64,000 nucleotides of DNA from assembly GCF_003286085.1 (NCBI RefSeq), contig NW_020825288.1:26660001-26724000 (forward strand), in the 5' to 3' direction. How positions within the stretch are numbered: position 1 is the first letter of the stretch; each line of letters opens with the position of its first letter. A model generated the notes under the pieces. The model was not told the DNA's origin, did no database searches, and saw only the letters and a program-made list of their open reading frames with translations. Source of the stretch: Drosophila persimilis. Its lineage: Eukaryota; Arthropoda; Insecta; Diptera; Drosophilidae. Shown piece by piece: positions 11,326 through 22,271 of the stretch. Position numbers and translations under genes: made by a program.

Positions 11326-11393
11326 CTGTCGAAAATGCAATTAAACAATCTCAAATTGGCAAAAAATTTGGTTAAGTAATAGTTCAGACTCAC
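11326..11393 (-). other. 5'-UTR intron of COX5A
   Basis: Minus-strand donor GAA|GTGAGT at 11393 and acceptor GACAG at 11326-11327, just before CCATG. A 68-bp intron is typical for flies. Confidence 0.65.
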
Positions 11394-11535
11394 TTCTCGT
11401 TCTTGTTCTTGCTACTTTTTCTTTCAGAGGTATGGCAGCGCTGTGAGTGAAATTTCTGTGCTGTACAATGCCTCAACTGTCAGAGAAATACGATTCACCT
11501 TTTTTTGTAAACCTTATATTATACACATTCCAAAC

Positions 11536-11640
11536 TAATTCATCAATCGGATAAAATGATGTGTTCAGGAATGAGGGTCTTGCCTAGCTAGCTATATCAA
11601 ATCGAATATCAAAATCGACGAATTTGACATCCGATCATGG
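11536..11640 (+). repeat. Dispersed repeat, partial copy (left part only)
   Basis: Shares TTCATCAATCGGATAAAAT, a CTAGCTAGCTATAT block and GAATATCAAAA with the other copies. It lacks the GGTATATTT array and the terminal GGTCACACT, and it is not next to a gene start on this strand. Confidence 0.65.
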
Positions 11641-11948
11641 ACGATTAACCCATTGTTGACCAGTGGATACTAAAATACTCTCCCCAAAAATTATGAATGT
11701 TAAAGAATTTTAACGCAGTTCAGGTGAAAGAAAAGTATTTATTGAAGTCTACAGGAAAGATGGCATGAATCTACAACAGGAATTTTCAATCGTTAATATT
11801 TTCAGCTATTTACCTGAAGTAGTTAAACTTTTTAAATAGAGGGGGCTGAAGTGGGCTAAGTTCGTTTTTTCATCAGAACGAGACGCTATATTGTTTTTAA
11901 GGAGCAAAAACATTGAATCCCCGTAGCAAGAAAACAAGTCAAGTAGAA
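11641..11948. other. Intergenic, no gene seen
   Basis: About 300 bp between the partial and the full repeat copies. It contains no long frame and no recognised motif. Confidence 0.5.
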
Positions 11949-12180
11949 TATTGATTCATCAATCGGATAAAATTATGTGGGCATGGCTGAGAGTTTTATT
12001 TAGCTAGTTATATTGCACGGAATATCAAAAACGAGAAATATGTATAATAGAAATTGGCTTCGTCAGTATATTTACGGTATATTTTTAAAATGAGACCGTA
12101 TATTTTGGTATATTTCTCACACTGTTCTCGAGCTCTATTTCCTCGGTCTCCTCTCAAATTATATTTTACGCGGCCACACT
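11949..12180 (+). repeat. Dispersed promoter-associated repeat, copy 2
   Basis: The best preserved copy on this strand. It runs from ATTGATTCATCAATCGG through AATTATGTGGGCATGGCT, GGAATATCAAAAACGAG and CGTCAGTATATTTACGG to GCGGCCACACTG at 12170-12181. The terminal motif has one change from GGTCACACT. The p23 ATG lies 87 bp downstream. Confidence 0.78.
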
Positions 12181-12266
12181 GATCCTGAAAAAAAGTGAAG
12201 AGTCAGGCAATAAAGAACTGCTAATAAATAAATAGCCCAGTAACTAGCAATCAAATCAACTACAGA

Positions 12267-13503
12267 ATGTCGGCAGCAATTGGGTAAGTGCATTATTTAT
12301 CGTTGTAAATAGCCATGTTCTTGGCCCGGCCGCTGCACATCTTTTTGTGGCTTCTTTCTGCGGCGCGTGCTTTGTTGCAGTAGTGGTGGCGTCCATTTTT
12401 CGCGGATACCTATGATTTGCGCGGTCAGTCCTTAGATAGTTAGACCCTCTCCATATGGCCGCCCAACTGCGTCGGCTAGTTTGCTGCTGGTGGGCGTGTC
12501 CCGTGCGCAACTGCATTGCGATATTTTTTGGGCCAAACTTGAGGCCCAGCATTTGAGGTTATGTTTGGGTTGGCGCTAATTCTGTGTATTTTCGGCATGG
12601 ACCTTTGTGCGCGGCGCCCGGCTGTGTGGGTTATGTGTATGCAAATGGATCGCAGAGCGATTAGCATATATTTTGCACTTTGCCTTGGTTTCCAGAAAAG
12701 TCGACGACGTTTGTCCGCCGTCGCCGTTGCTGGGGGCCGGCATGTGGCACCCCGCACCGTCGAACCCCACACCGGCTGTAGTTTATATCTGTGCTTATGT
12801 ATTTATTCAAGAATCTCCATTCCATTTGCCACTTCAGATCAATTCCGCCTCCAGTTTCCTGGGCACAGCGCAGCGACTTGGTCTATGTGATCATCGATGT
12901 TGAGTGCAAGGACATCGAACAGAAGTAAGTGACCTTTAGATTCTATTCGATAGCCTTAACTGATCCTAAACCTTCTGCTTTGCCCGCAGAGTGACGGAGA
13001 ACAGCTTCACCTTCAAGGGTGTGAACGCGCTGGATGCGTCTAAGAAATACGAGGTCACGCTCAACTTCTTCGGAACGGTTGATCCCGAGAAAGTGACCAG
13101 CAAGAACATTGGGCGTTGCCTAGAATTCACAATACCAAAGAAGGCGAGCGGACCCTTCTGGCCCAGTCTGACCACGGACAAGACGAAGCTGCACTTCCTT
13201 AAGGCCAACTTTGCCAAGTGGCGCGATGAGTCCGATGACGAGGAAGGTGAGACTTGACTCTCTTTTTTGACCAACCCAAATTCTACTTTAAATGTTCCTC
13301 CAATGTCAGCAGGTGACGCCAAAGACAATGGAATGTTTGGCAACTTCCTGAATAACTCTGGTGGTGATTGGAACAATAAATTCGACGACTTTAATGTTGA
13401 CGATGAGGAGGAGGACTCCGATGACAACATCCCTAGCCTTTCCCAGAACGACGAGGAAGAGGAGGAGACCGGCGAGGGTGACAAGAAGAAGCCGGCTGCT
13501 TAG
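12267..13503 (+). CDS. p23: Hsp90 co-chaperone p23
   Basis: Small acidic co-chaperone that binds the N-terminal domain of ATP-bound Hsp90 and stabilises client complexes. Four coding exons, 12267-12283, 12838-12924, 12990-13246 and 13313-13503, give 183 residues; every join keeps frame. The CS domain starts at PPVSWAQRSDLVYVIIDVECKDI and includes the FTFKGVN strand. The diagnostic GPFWPSLTTDK motif follows, and then FLKANFAKWRDESDDEE. The C-terminal third is Asp/Glu-rich and ends in KKKPAA, as in the family. The last intron has a tandem NAGNAG acceptor (AG at 13308-13309 and 13311-13312) that could add one Ala. A promoter-associated repeat ends about 87 bp upstream of the ATG. Confidence 0.95.
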
Positions 13504-13899
13504 AAAGTTTGCCGGGGTCAAGCATTTTGGAGTAGTCGTAGCGTTAGCCGAGGCGCTTATACCATTAAGTCCACACGAACACACCAACACTCACAATCTC
13601 TCCCCCCACACACAACACACAAAAACACCCATCAACACATCCATATAAAAACATCCACATACGCATGCGTATATACACTATTCCAAAAAGAATCACCCAT
13701 TTAACTGAATATTGGCTGCGTATTCAGGTGAGGCGAGAGATGTTAACAACAGAAAGTAAAACGGAACAAGAAACGAAACATTTGGAGCCGACAAGAAAAC
13801 CATAAGTTTTACGCTAGAATATAACAACAAGCAGAGGAAAGCTACAACCAATTCATTGCAAAAAATGTGTTTGCAGTTTATTATTTTTTGTTTCCTGTA

Positions 13900-13920
13900 A
13901 ATAAAGGAAATTACAATAAA
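13900..13920 (+). terminator. Poly(A) signals of p23
   Basis: Two AATAAA hexamers at 13900-13905 and 13915-13920, about 400 bp after the p23 stop. Confidence 0.6.
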
Positions 13921-14002
13921 TAAAACAAAAACGGGAAAAATTGTCCTCATTTGTGGAGGGGAGGGATGGCATTTTTGCTCGCAACCACCTATCGATGCTG
14001 TG

Positions 14003-14010
14003 TATCGATA
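14003..14010. promoter_or_regulatory. DRE motif in the nmdyn-D7 promoter
   Basis: A perfect TATCGATA, with a second partial site (CTATCGAT) at 13989-13996. It lies about 145 bp upstream of the nmdyn-D7 ATG and just after the p23 poly(A) signals, so it most likely drives nmdyn-D7. Confidence 0.6.
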
Positions 14011-14153
14011 GTTTCGATTCGTGTTGCTGTGACAACGCGGGCACGCTTTGAAAAAAATTCGAAGCAAAGCAAGCGACACAATTTAACTCGAAACAAGTGA
14101 TATTATTGTTGGGAGCTACTTACAAACTTTTAAAAAGCTTCTTAGAACTTAAT

Positions 14154-15506
14154 ATGACCGGCGCAGCACAGGCAGAGCGGCGACTGGCCTTTGTGGCCGA
14201 ATGGTATCAGGCCGAGGCTGCCATCATACGTACTTTCCTGGTGACCTACTTTGTGGCCGACGAGGCAGTGGAAGTGGTATTGTATTTCCTTAAGAATATA
14301 TCGCCTACAATTCGGATGCTAATCGTTGGGTGCTCCTCAGTTTGATCAACGCAGCAAGAAGACCTTTCTGCGTCGCACCAAGATTCCGGAATTGACGCAA
14401 CGCGACTTCTTTGTGGGCTCGAAGATCAATGTTTTCGGCCGGCAATTCGACATTGTTGACTACGCGGACGAGTCGACCCGCAGCAACTTGGCCAAATATC
14501 GCAAAAGGTAAGGGGTGCTCGACATGAAAAAGTCCAGACTTCTTCATACTCTACGAGTATTTTTCACAGAGGATTCGTGCTGCTTAAGAATAATATGTGG
14601 CACAAGCATCTAGGCAAGTTTCTGAAGACACTCATCAACAACAAGATTAACATCAACAACGGACAGATGGTACAGTTCACACCCAAAATGGTGACACAGT
14701 TCCTCTCCGGGAAGCCCAAGAACGAAGTTGTATCCTCGTGAGTATTATCAAAAGTTTTTCTGGGGGACATTTAAATCATACGGCTGCCACGCTCTGCCAG
14801 TGTCCTGATGAACGAACTATTGGCCGGCCCGGCCATCAGCCTGGAGCTGATCGGCGACAACGTGGTGGAGATCATGACCGCTTGTGTCAAGTACAAGGGT
14901 CCGGATGGGGTCAATGACTCCTCCTCCGTGAAGCTGTCGTCCAGCCTGGAGGAGCTGTTCGAGCAGGAGGATGTGCGCTACGGAATCTACTGTCCTGCGA
15001 CCGAGGAGGATGTCGCCATAGACTTGAAGTTCTTTTTCGAAGACCGCCTCAGCATCATGAAAGAATGTCTATTCAAGAACTCTACGCTGGCCATCATCAA
15101 GCCGCACAGCATAAAGGACGGCCTTTTGGGTGACATCGTTGAGGAAATTCTGGCCAACGGCTTCAATGTGACTGCCATGCGCATGATTCTAATGGCGCGA
15201 ATCAATTGCGAGGAGTTTTACGAGGTCTATCGCGGTATCCTTCCCGAGTACATACCCATGGTAGCGCAGCTAGCCAGCGGTGTGTGCATGTGCCTTGAGA
15301 TCGCCTCTGCCGATCCGGGAAAGAGTAGCTACGGCGAGTTCCGTACATTCTGCGGTCCTATGGACCCGGAAATAGCCAAGCTATTGCGCCCCCACACCCT
15401 CCGCGCCAAGTTTGGCAAGTCCAAGGTGCTCAATGCAATTCACTGCACAGATCTGCCAGACGATACCAATCTGGAGCTGCAGTACATGTTCAAGATCCTC
15501 GACTGA
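14154..15506 (+). CDS. nmdyn-D7: NME7-type nucleoside diphosphate kinase-like protein
   Basis: Ortholog of NME7, a DM10-plus-two-NDK-domain protein linked to axonemal microtubules and the gamma-tubulin ring complex. Coding exons 14154-14276, 14341-14507, 14570-14737 and 14801-15506 are frame-continuous and give 387 residues. The N-terminal DM10 domain is seen as RLAFVAEWYQ, KKTFLRRTK, FFVGSKINVFGRQFDIVDYAD. The second NDK domain is clear: TLAIIKPHSIKDG, then FREFCGP-like FRTFCGP, LRPHTLRAKFGKSK, and NAIHCTDLPDD with the phospho-acceptor His. The first NDK domain is degraded: the position of the catalytic His reads YGIYCPATEED, so it has no His. The protein ends YMFKILD, as in NME7. Confidence 0.93.
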
Positions 15507-15579
15507 TCTCTCTCCTTAGTTAAGTTATTTAGTTTGTATATATTTTCAGTAAGTGTGTGCGGGTATGTGTGTGGGTCCC

Positions 15580-15585
15580 AATAAA
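15580..15585 (+). terminator. Poly(A) signal of nmdyn-D7
   Basis: AATAAA about 75 bp after the stop codon. Confidence 0.7.
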
Positions 15586-15699
15586 TTACAAGTGCAATGG
15601 CAATACCTAGTTAAAATTAATATTGGTAATATTGGTGTGCCAGTTGTGGGAACGCTTTAAGGGAGCCTTTAAGGAAATACCTTTTCCTAGAAAGTGTCT

Positions 15700-16690
15700 G
15701 TAATTAAAATAATTTATTTTATTTATTTATGTAACGCTAATAGCTGGTTAGCTCCAAACTTGAAGCTATATCTACTGAGGCCTTAAGCTCTAGGGTAATT
15801 GGGTCAGATTTTATACATATTTACAAAGGTGTTGGGATGGGTATTTACTCGGTTATATTTTGTGAAGGAGATTAGCGGTACAAGAAATTTGAGGATAGTT
15901 TTGGAATTTGCGTTGGTGGGTTTGAGATGAGTTGCATGGGGTCTTTGTTTTTGAATGATAGGGACCTTTGTGAGGAGAGTGAGGGGCAGGTGTATAGTAT
16001 GTGTCTTAAGTCTATGTTCGCGTTGCGGCACAATGGACATGTCTTGGGCAATGTTTTGTCAATGTAGTGGGCGTTGGTCAGCTTGGTGTGGCCCAGTCTC
16101 AGTCTATTAATTATGACCTGGTGCCTTCTATTAAGGATATTGTTCTTTGGGGGGGTGTTGGTAGCGAGGTGGCTAATTTGTTGGTACCATGCAGAGGTGT
16201 TTGTGAGGAGGTCGTTTTGTTTAGATTGGAGGACTTGTATTAGGAAGTGTGCAATGTCGGTAGAGTTGTGGTTTGGGGTGTAAATGAGGGGAAATTTGGT
16301 GTACATCTTGGCTGCAGAGTCGGCGAATTCGTTGCCTTTTATGCCTATGTGACTGGGTATCCAGATTATTAAGCTCTTAGGGAAATGGGTGGATAATAGA
16401 TTTCTGGTCGAGAAGGCGTATATGGTAAGGATGTTGAATTTTTTGGATGTGTAGGTTCTGATTGAGGGGAAAGGGATGGGGTGTTTTTGGGATATTTGTA
16501 TGGCTCTGTCTACCGTGCTGAGAAGTCGGTGTTTTGTTCTATGGCTTTTGGTAAGGGTATTTAGGGGGTGGATTTTCCGTGGATGAGGTTTTTGGAAATT
16601 TCTAGGTGGCTAGGTGGTCTACATAAAGTAGACTGTCTAGTACAGATTTGGCTCTTTTGAACCCTAGTTGGTTGTTGATCTGGTTGTTAT
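15700..16690 (-). mobile_element. 5'-truncated non-LTR retrotransposon (I-like, RNase H-bearing)
   Basis: The minus strand encodes the C-terminal end of a LINE polyprotein. An RNase H tail reads IIWIPSHIGIKGNEFADSAAK at about 16310-16375. Next come the family's RLRLGHTKLTNAHY motif and a CCHC-like knuckle (CPLC-x-LRHILYTC). Upstream RNase H sequence is visible to about 16560. The element ends in a TAAATAAATAAA-like tail at about 15710-15735, recalling the TAA-rich tails of I-clade elements. Reverse transcriptase and endonuclease are absent (5' truncation). The last part of the frame shifts between two registers near 15870-15900, so it is inactive. It lies between the 3' ends of nmdyn-D7 and the transporter gene, where an insertion would be tolerated. 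Confidence 0.82.
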
Positions 16691-16832
16691 TTAATTAAAA
16701 TAAGTTTTACCTAATTTCATATACATTTTCGTTAACTAAAAATAAAATCTGAAATGTAAATCTGATATTATTTAAAAAAAAGGGTGTACCAACATTAGTT
16801 TCAACCAGGTACTACATGGCTGCGGCAGTTAT

Positions 16833-19244
16833 CTAGATGCTGCCGCTGCGGCTGGTGCTGGGGATATCCAGGTCATCGGAGGGGCCGTCCAAGCAGCCCC
16901 TCAAATAAAGACCGCCATTGCGCTCCTGCTGCATGTAGTCGTAGGCTAGGAGTGCAAAGATTACGATGCAAACCAGCATTACCACCGCATAGAAGAAGTA
17001 CTCGTCCATCTGGGAGCTCAGCAAACCCAGCTCGGTGACCACAACCACAATGAGGTTGCCGAAGGCATTGTTCAGGAACCACGTAGCCGTTACCACAGAC
17101 TTCATGGACGTGGGCGCCTGCGTGAAGGCGAACTGCAGTCCCGGAATAGACAGCAGCAGTTCGCCCAACATCAGCAGAAAGAACTGCGGCAGCTGCCAAG
17201 CAATGTTAATGGTCTGGCTGGGTGAAATCTACGAGGATTTACAATTAAGAGAGTGAGTGTTTCTCAGTGGAGTATTTGTCTTTGTTATTCGTTGTCTAAC
17301 CATAATCACTTTCTGCAAGGCTCCTGCACAGAAGAAGGAACCAGCGGAGCAGATGCCACCCACAGTGACGCTGTTCAGTGGCTTTAGTTCCCAATTAAAG
17401 TATCGACGCAGCAACGGAACCGTCACATATTGCCACAGCGGGATGAGCATGAAGAGGAAGATGGGGCCCGCAGCCTTGGCCTGATCCGGCTGTATGGTCA
17501 CTCCCAACACTGTGGTATTCATCATGGCCGCCTGGAAAGTCCAGCTGGAGTCCTGTTGGGCCAGCAGAGCGAAGTAAAATGGTAGTGGAGTAAACAGTTT
17601 TGAGATCTGAGTGGAAACGGGAGAAAAGGATTCAAGTACGAGAATCAATCTGGCTTGTAATCTTTACTTACCCTCAGAACCTTGGAGACGTCGTTGACAA
17701 AGGCCTCGTCGTAGACACCGACGGCATTGTGCAGCCAATAGTTGGATCGCTTATTGGAATTGCGTCGCTGCCACTTCTGCACCAGTGCCGTCTTGATGCA
17801 GCCGCAGAATTTGAACAGTATATTGTCATCGGCCAGCTTCTCGGTCTTGTAGAAACATTTGCCGATCAGAAAGATAACTGGAAACAGTGGGAAACCCTTA
17901 CAATCACAGGAGCTGATGTATGCAAATCGATTATTACTTACGCCAGGCCATCATGAAGGCACTTGCGAGAGTACCGAAGACGGCGGGATAGCACTCCACC
18001 TTGTCAAAGCATTGCGTATTGGCCCGAACCAGCGGGGGAATAATCTTGCTCAGAAATATGCCGAAATAATAGACGAAATAGTAGAAGGAGAAGTACTCTG
18101 AGAGGTGAACAGCCTGCTCGGGCATTTTGAACTGCAGGGCGCCCAGCGACGTGATGCAGGCGCGGATTGAGCCGTTTCCCACCGCCAGGAAGAGGAGGGC
18201 AATCGACACTAGCAGGCTAAGAAGGGTAATGCAATCAACAAAAGCCTTACTGGATCAGCGATCAAAACGTGTACTACTCACATAATTGGTACTCCCACAG
18301 AAGGGAGCGACGTCATGGTCAGCAGCATCCATCCGAAGGCGTAGAGGAAACAAAAGGCGGAAATGGTGCGCACATTTCCCATATAGCTGTCTGCCAGGAC
18401 GGCTCCGATAATGGGGCAGAACTGGCCGAAAAAGTTGAATATGTGCAGCACCACCGTAGAGAAGCTCTCCGTGAAGTTGAGATCATCGCGCAGATAGAGG
18501 GCGAGAATGGCTGGAATTGAGTAATAATCAGAATCGTGCTGTGACACCAGAGACAGAGTGCAATCTCGTTCAATACGATTGATTTATTTATCGACCATGA
18601 AATGAAGGTCACGTCCCCACCAGAGCAGAGGCCTGGAAAATTTCTGTGATGCATCACCAAATTTCCTTATTCCATCGATGACGGAAAAATTCCCAGAAAA
18701 ATAACAAATCATCAAGGGCTCCCCTGCCGCATCGTATTTGTATTTTATCAATGCATTTTATAATGCATCGCAGACCCCCTCGTCCCTGTGTGGATGCTCG
18801 CATCTGGCGCGGCGCTGATAAGTTTTGGTGTTTTTCGTCAAGACAAAGCAAGGCGATTGTAAATGATGCGCGGCTGCCCGTGGGGTGGGTTACTTACTGC
18901 GTATGCCGTTCGCTGCAAAGGCCTCGAAGAACTTGGTGGCGAGAATAAAGTATACGGCGCGCGGGTACCTGTACTCCATGCGAATGGGCGCGGGGGCAAA
19001 GCCATAGCTGGGCAGAGAGCTGCGCTGTCGCGGCTTCAGCTGGGTCCGTTCACTACCTTTGCCCCACTCGATGTCCCGTCCCTCCGTCTCATAGCTGGCT
19101 TGCGTGAGCTCCGCAATGGCTGGCAAGGCTGCAAAGATCAACACCAACAGAATAGTGTGGAGATTTTAGAGATCTGGGCCTTATCTTATCACCATCAGGC
19201 ATGAACTCACTTTCTTCGCTGCCGATTTCCGTTGCTCGAAACAT
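16833..19244 (-). CDS. POT/PTR2-family (SLC15-like) membrane transporter
   Basis: Member of the proton-dependent oligopeptide transporter family. Seven coding exons on the minus strand are 19211-19244, 18898-19128, 18282-18510, 17942-18216, 17672-17877, 17301-17606 and 16833-17228. All joins are frame-consistent and give 558 residues with roughly eleven to twelve hydrophobic segments. Family features are GAVLADSYMGNVRTI after helix 2, a degenerate second signature FSFYYFVYYFGIFLS, and FLLMLGELLLSIPGLQFAFTQAP near the C-terminus. It lacks the large extracellular loop of PEPT1-type carriers. The ExxER proton-coupling motif aligns with KFFEA (K77, E80, A81), so the first Glu and the Arg are replaced. 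Substrate is unknown; facilitated or differently coupled transport is possible. I think D. melanogaster CG9444 is the relative, but I could not verify this. Confidence 0.88.
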
Positions 19245-19770
19245 TTTCCACAGCCGTGTGCCTAATCCGACGTGAGTGAAGTGAACTGACGAGGAGAGTA
19301 CAAGACCCGAGAGCAATATTGGAGCAAGTTGTTGGCTTGTTTGCTTTTCTGGCGGCGGATCAGGTTACAGACTTGCGGCTTTTGTGGGTCTGCGTCTGCA
19401 CTGCCACAATGAGCTCTATTGTAAATGTTGAATCTGTGCCGCGATTGACGACCGCTGATGTGCGCGGTCCAAGAGCTACTAGCTTTTCACTTTGTACACG
19501 ACACGGGCGCAAGAACAAACATTGCGATAAAGGCTAGCCAGTCAATTCAATGTAGTTACAATGCCTGCCTCATGTAGCTAAAACGACGGAGTTAACGCTA
19601 CAGGTTATCTCCCGGCGACAACTTAAGCTGATAAGTCCAAGTCGCGCTCAGTCAGGCGTCAGCGAAGTCACGGGACCAGGCTCAGCTGACTGACTGACCG
19701 ACCGACCAGCAGACAGCGATAGGATTGCACTGGAGAGTCGTACAGTCGCTGTCTGATGTTTTTGTACAAT
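19245..19770. other. Upstream region of the POT gene
   Basis: About 500 bp between the POT start codon and the eclair poly(A) signal. It should hold the POT promoter and 5'UTR on the minus strand. No clear TATA, DRE or motif 1 was seen, and no coding exon. Confidence 0.5.
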
Positions 19771-19775
19771 GGATT

Positions 19776-19781
19776 TTTATT
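19776..19781 (-). terminator. Poly(A) signal of eclair
   Basis: AATAAA on the minus strand about 165 bp past the eclair stop. Confidence 0.65.
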
Positions 19782-19943
19782 AAATTACGCACAAGAAATT
19801 AAAACTAGACGTGCTTGGAGTCGAGGCCTTGTGGCTGGTTGATGATGGTCGATCCACCGATGAAATTCGCAAAAATTGTTGCACCAAATGAGCCAAAAGT
19901 AGGAGAAACACACGGAAGTTGGGGGCTGAAGCTGACGGTGTCC

Positions 19944-20655
19944 TCACACCAGCTTCTTCGCCTCGAAGAAGCTCTTCAGATGGCGCATTTGCCAGAAGCC
20001 CATGCACACGAGGACAACGGTCTGGGCCAGGGACCACCAGAGCACGCGCGAGTTGGTGCTCTCGCTCGTGTGACGGAAGCGCTCCTCGCGATAGCGTTGG
20101 TAGTTCTGCTCCTTGGTGATCTGCTCCACCTGATCCAGGAGCTGGCGAATACGTAGCTGCAGCTCCGTCAGCTTCTCCTTTTGAGCCACATTGGCATAGT
20201 CGATGGCATGCTCTCCCACCTGTATGTCCAGGTGAACGCGCAGCTGGGCACCACTGAACCAGGCAGTGCTGTTCGAGTACATACAAATCACATGCTCGCC
20301 TGGCGTGTGTGAGGTGAATGAGATTCGGCCCTGGGAGCTGTACACACGAGAGAGGATGATTTTGTCATCGCTGTCACGCACCTCCACATGCATGCCGATT
20401 CCCGGGGATGAGGGCATAAAGCCATTAGAGCGTGGATCGTAGAGCTCCACTTTGTAGTTGACTGGGGACACATAAAGACTTGTTTAGAAAATGCGTTGGC
20501 ATTTCAGACCCTGTCCGCTTACCTATCACAGTGGTTTCGTCGGGAACCTCCTCAATAAAGCACTTCCGCTCCGTCTCCGATATGTGGAAGTAGAGGCCGC
20601 AGGCACTGTGCAGGGCGCACAGCAGCAGGGCCAGGCAGATGAACTGATCTCGCAT
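19944..20655 (-). CDS. eca: p24-family cargo receptor eclair (p24 alpha)
   Basis: Type I membrane protein of the early secretory pathway that cycles between ER and Golgi in COPI/COPII vesicles and forms p24 hetero-oligomers. Exons 20523-20655 and 19944-20461 are joined in phase 1 and give 216 residues. A signal peptide ends near HSACG (residue 20). The GOLD domain begins [21 protein letters not shown] and has the conserved second Cys in [10 protein letters not shown], which also carries an N-glycosylation sequon. A coiled coil spans about 130-170, a membrane helix starts at [14 protein letters not shown], and the cytoplasmic tail ends SFFEAKKLV, which combines the FF signal with a KKxx ER-retrieval signal. 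A duplicate of this gene forms the 5' half of the chimera at 22529-23783. Confidence 0.96.
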
Positions 20656-20699
20656 TTTGGCAATTTGTTATAACTTTTTCCACTAAATATATAAGTTAA

Positions 20700-21150
20700 G
20701 CTCGCCGACACGTCATGAGAAAAAGTGCCAGATCGAAGTTGAAGTGTTTGGCATAGAGATGGTAGCGTGACGGAATTCTCATTCCAGCATATCACCACTA
20801 ACCATACGAGTTTTGGAACCCCAGAGACTTCGGCTCTGTCGTTCGGGTACTGACGCGTCATCATGAGAGAGCGCAGAGAGAACATCCCATCAAACTGAAT
20901 AGTTTTAAAACACGGCCATACATTTTTTAATTTTTATTCCGTCATATTTTCGGAATTTTAGATTACTTCACATTTATAATATACAATTTTGTACAAAATC
21001 GCGCAATTTTCGCTGACTGGCAACGCTGCAGCAACAGCTGGCATTTCTTGTGTGTTGGCAGTGCCGTAGAAACAGCTGAACATCTGCCACAATTGTTGAC
21101 GTTTACCTTTTTGCCAATCAAAATCGTGCAAGCTGTTTCTTAACTAGATA
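20700..21150. other. Shared upstream region of eclair and DDRGK1
   Basis: The two genes diverge from this 450-500 bp interval, so both promoters must lie here. I see no TATA box, DRE or motif 1; the centre (20920-21010) is AT-rich. Confidence 0.6.
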
Positions 21151-22138
21151 ATGGACCTGATTATTCTTGTGGGCATCGCTTCGGCCCTGCTGGTCGTGAT
21201 ATTAACGATATTTTTCCTGCAGAAAAAGAAGGGCGGCACAGGTAAGCCAATAGACCATTAGGGACAGACTTAAATTCACTTTGTTTTTGTCCTCAATAGA
21301 AGCAAAGGAAGCAGCAGCACCACCGCAACGTGGCGTCCCATTGCGAGCACAGGAGGGCGTCCCGCGACGGGCCCAAATAGCCCGCAATCAGCGTAACCGA
21401 CTACGCCAGAATGCTCCTGCAGCAGCCCCGGCCGCAGCGGCTGCCCTGCAAGCAGCTGACGCCGAGGGAGATAATGACGATGAAAATCCCGATGGCGATG
21501 GCCAGCGTATGCCGCAAGGTGCTGTGCTTGACGAGAAGATGGGTGCCAAGAAGCGGGCCAAGATGGAGGCCAAGGAACAGAAGCGTCTGCACCGCGAGCA
21601 GGAGCTGATCGATAGAGAGCAGCGGAAGGTGAAGGAGGCCAAGGAAGAGGCCGAGCGAAAGCAACAAGAGGATTTTCAGGAAGAGGCAGACCGCAAAAGA
21701 GCAGAGGCCGAGCGTCTGGTTAAGGAGGAGCGCGAGCGCAAAGAGCACGAGGAGTATCTGAAAATGAAGGCCGGCTTCAGCGTCGAGGAAGAGGGCTTTG
21801 AGGAGGGGGACGCGGACGACCAGGATAATCTTTTGGCCGATTTTATACAGTACATCAAGGACAATAAGGTTGTCCTGTTGGAGGATTTGGCCGTTGCCTT
21901 CAAGCTGAAGACACAGCAGGCCATCGAGCGCATCCAGGATCTGCAGGCCAATGGGACCCTCACAGGCGTAATCGACGACCGTGGCAAGTTCATCTATGTC
22001 TCGGAGGAGGAGCTGGCGGCCGTGGCCAAGTTCATAAAGCAGCGTGGCCGCGTCTCCATTGTGGAACTGGCTGAGAGCAGCAACAACCTGATAAACCTAA
22101 CGCCCGTCTCAGCTGGTGCTGGCGAGGGCAGCTCGTGA
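21151..22138 (+). CDS. Ddrgk1: DDRGK domain-containing protein 1 (UFMylation factor)
   Basis: ER-anchored adaptor of the UFM1 ligase complex with UFL1 and CDK5RAP3. It promotes UFMylation of ribosomes at the ER and is itself modified. Exons 21151-21241 and 21300-22138 are joined in phase 1 (GGT-E-AKEAA) and give 309 residues. An N-terminal membrane anchor covers about residues 3-23 and is followed by KKK. A low-complexity Ala-rich linker leads to a long charged coiled coil (about 90-185; repeated KEE/RKQ/REQ). The C-terminal PCI/winged-helix region contains [22 protein letters not shown] and ends with [13 protein letters not shown]. The name-giving motif appears as [10 protein letters not shown]. 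It is transcribed divergently from eclair and lies between the two p24 copies. Confidence 0.95.
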
Positions 22139-22265
22139 TGAGATTTGTTAGCCATTTATAAATTAAATTTATATTTAGGTGCACTGTTAATAGAATAACG
22201 ACAACAAATGAAACCAATTCTGAGGCTGAAGTCCTTGCAAGCTATCGGGGTTTTCCGGCCGCTTA

Positions 22266-22271
22266 AATAAA
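22266..22271 (+). terminator. Poly(A) signal of DDRGK1
   Basis: AATAAA about 130 bp after the DDRGK1 stop. Confidence 0.7.
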
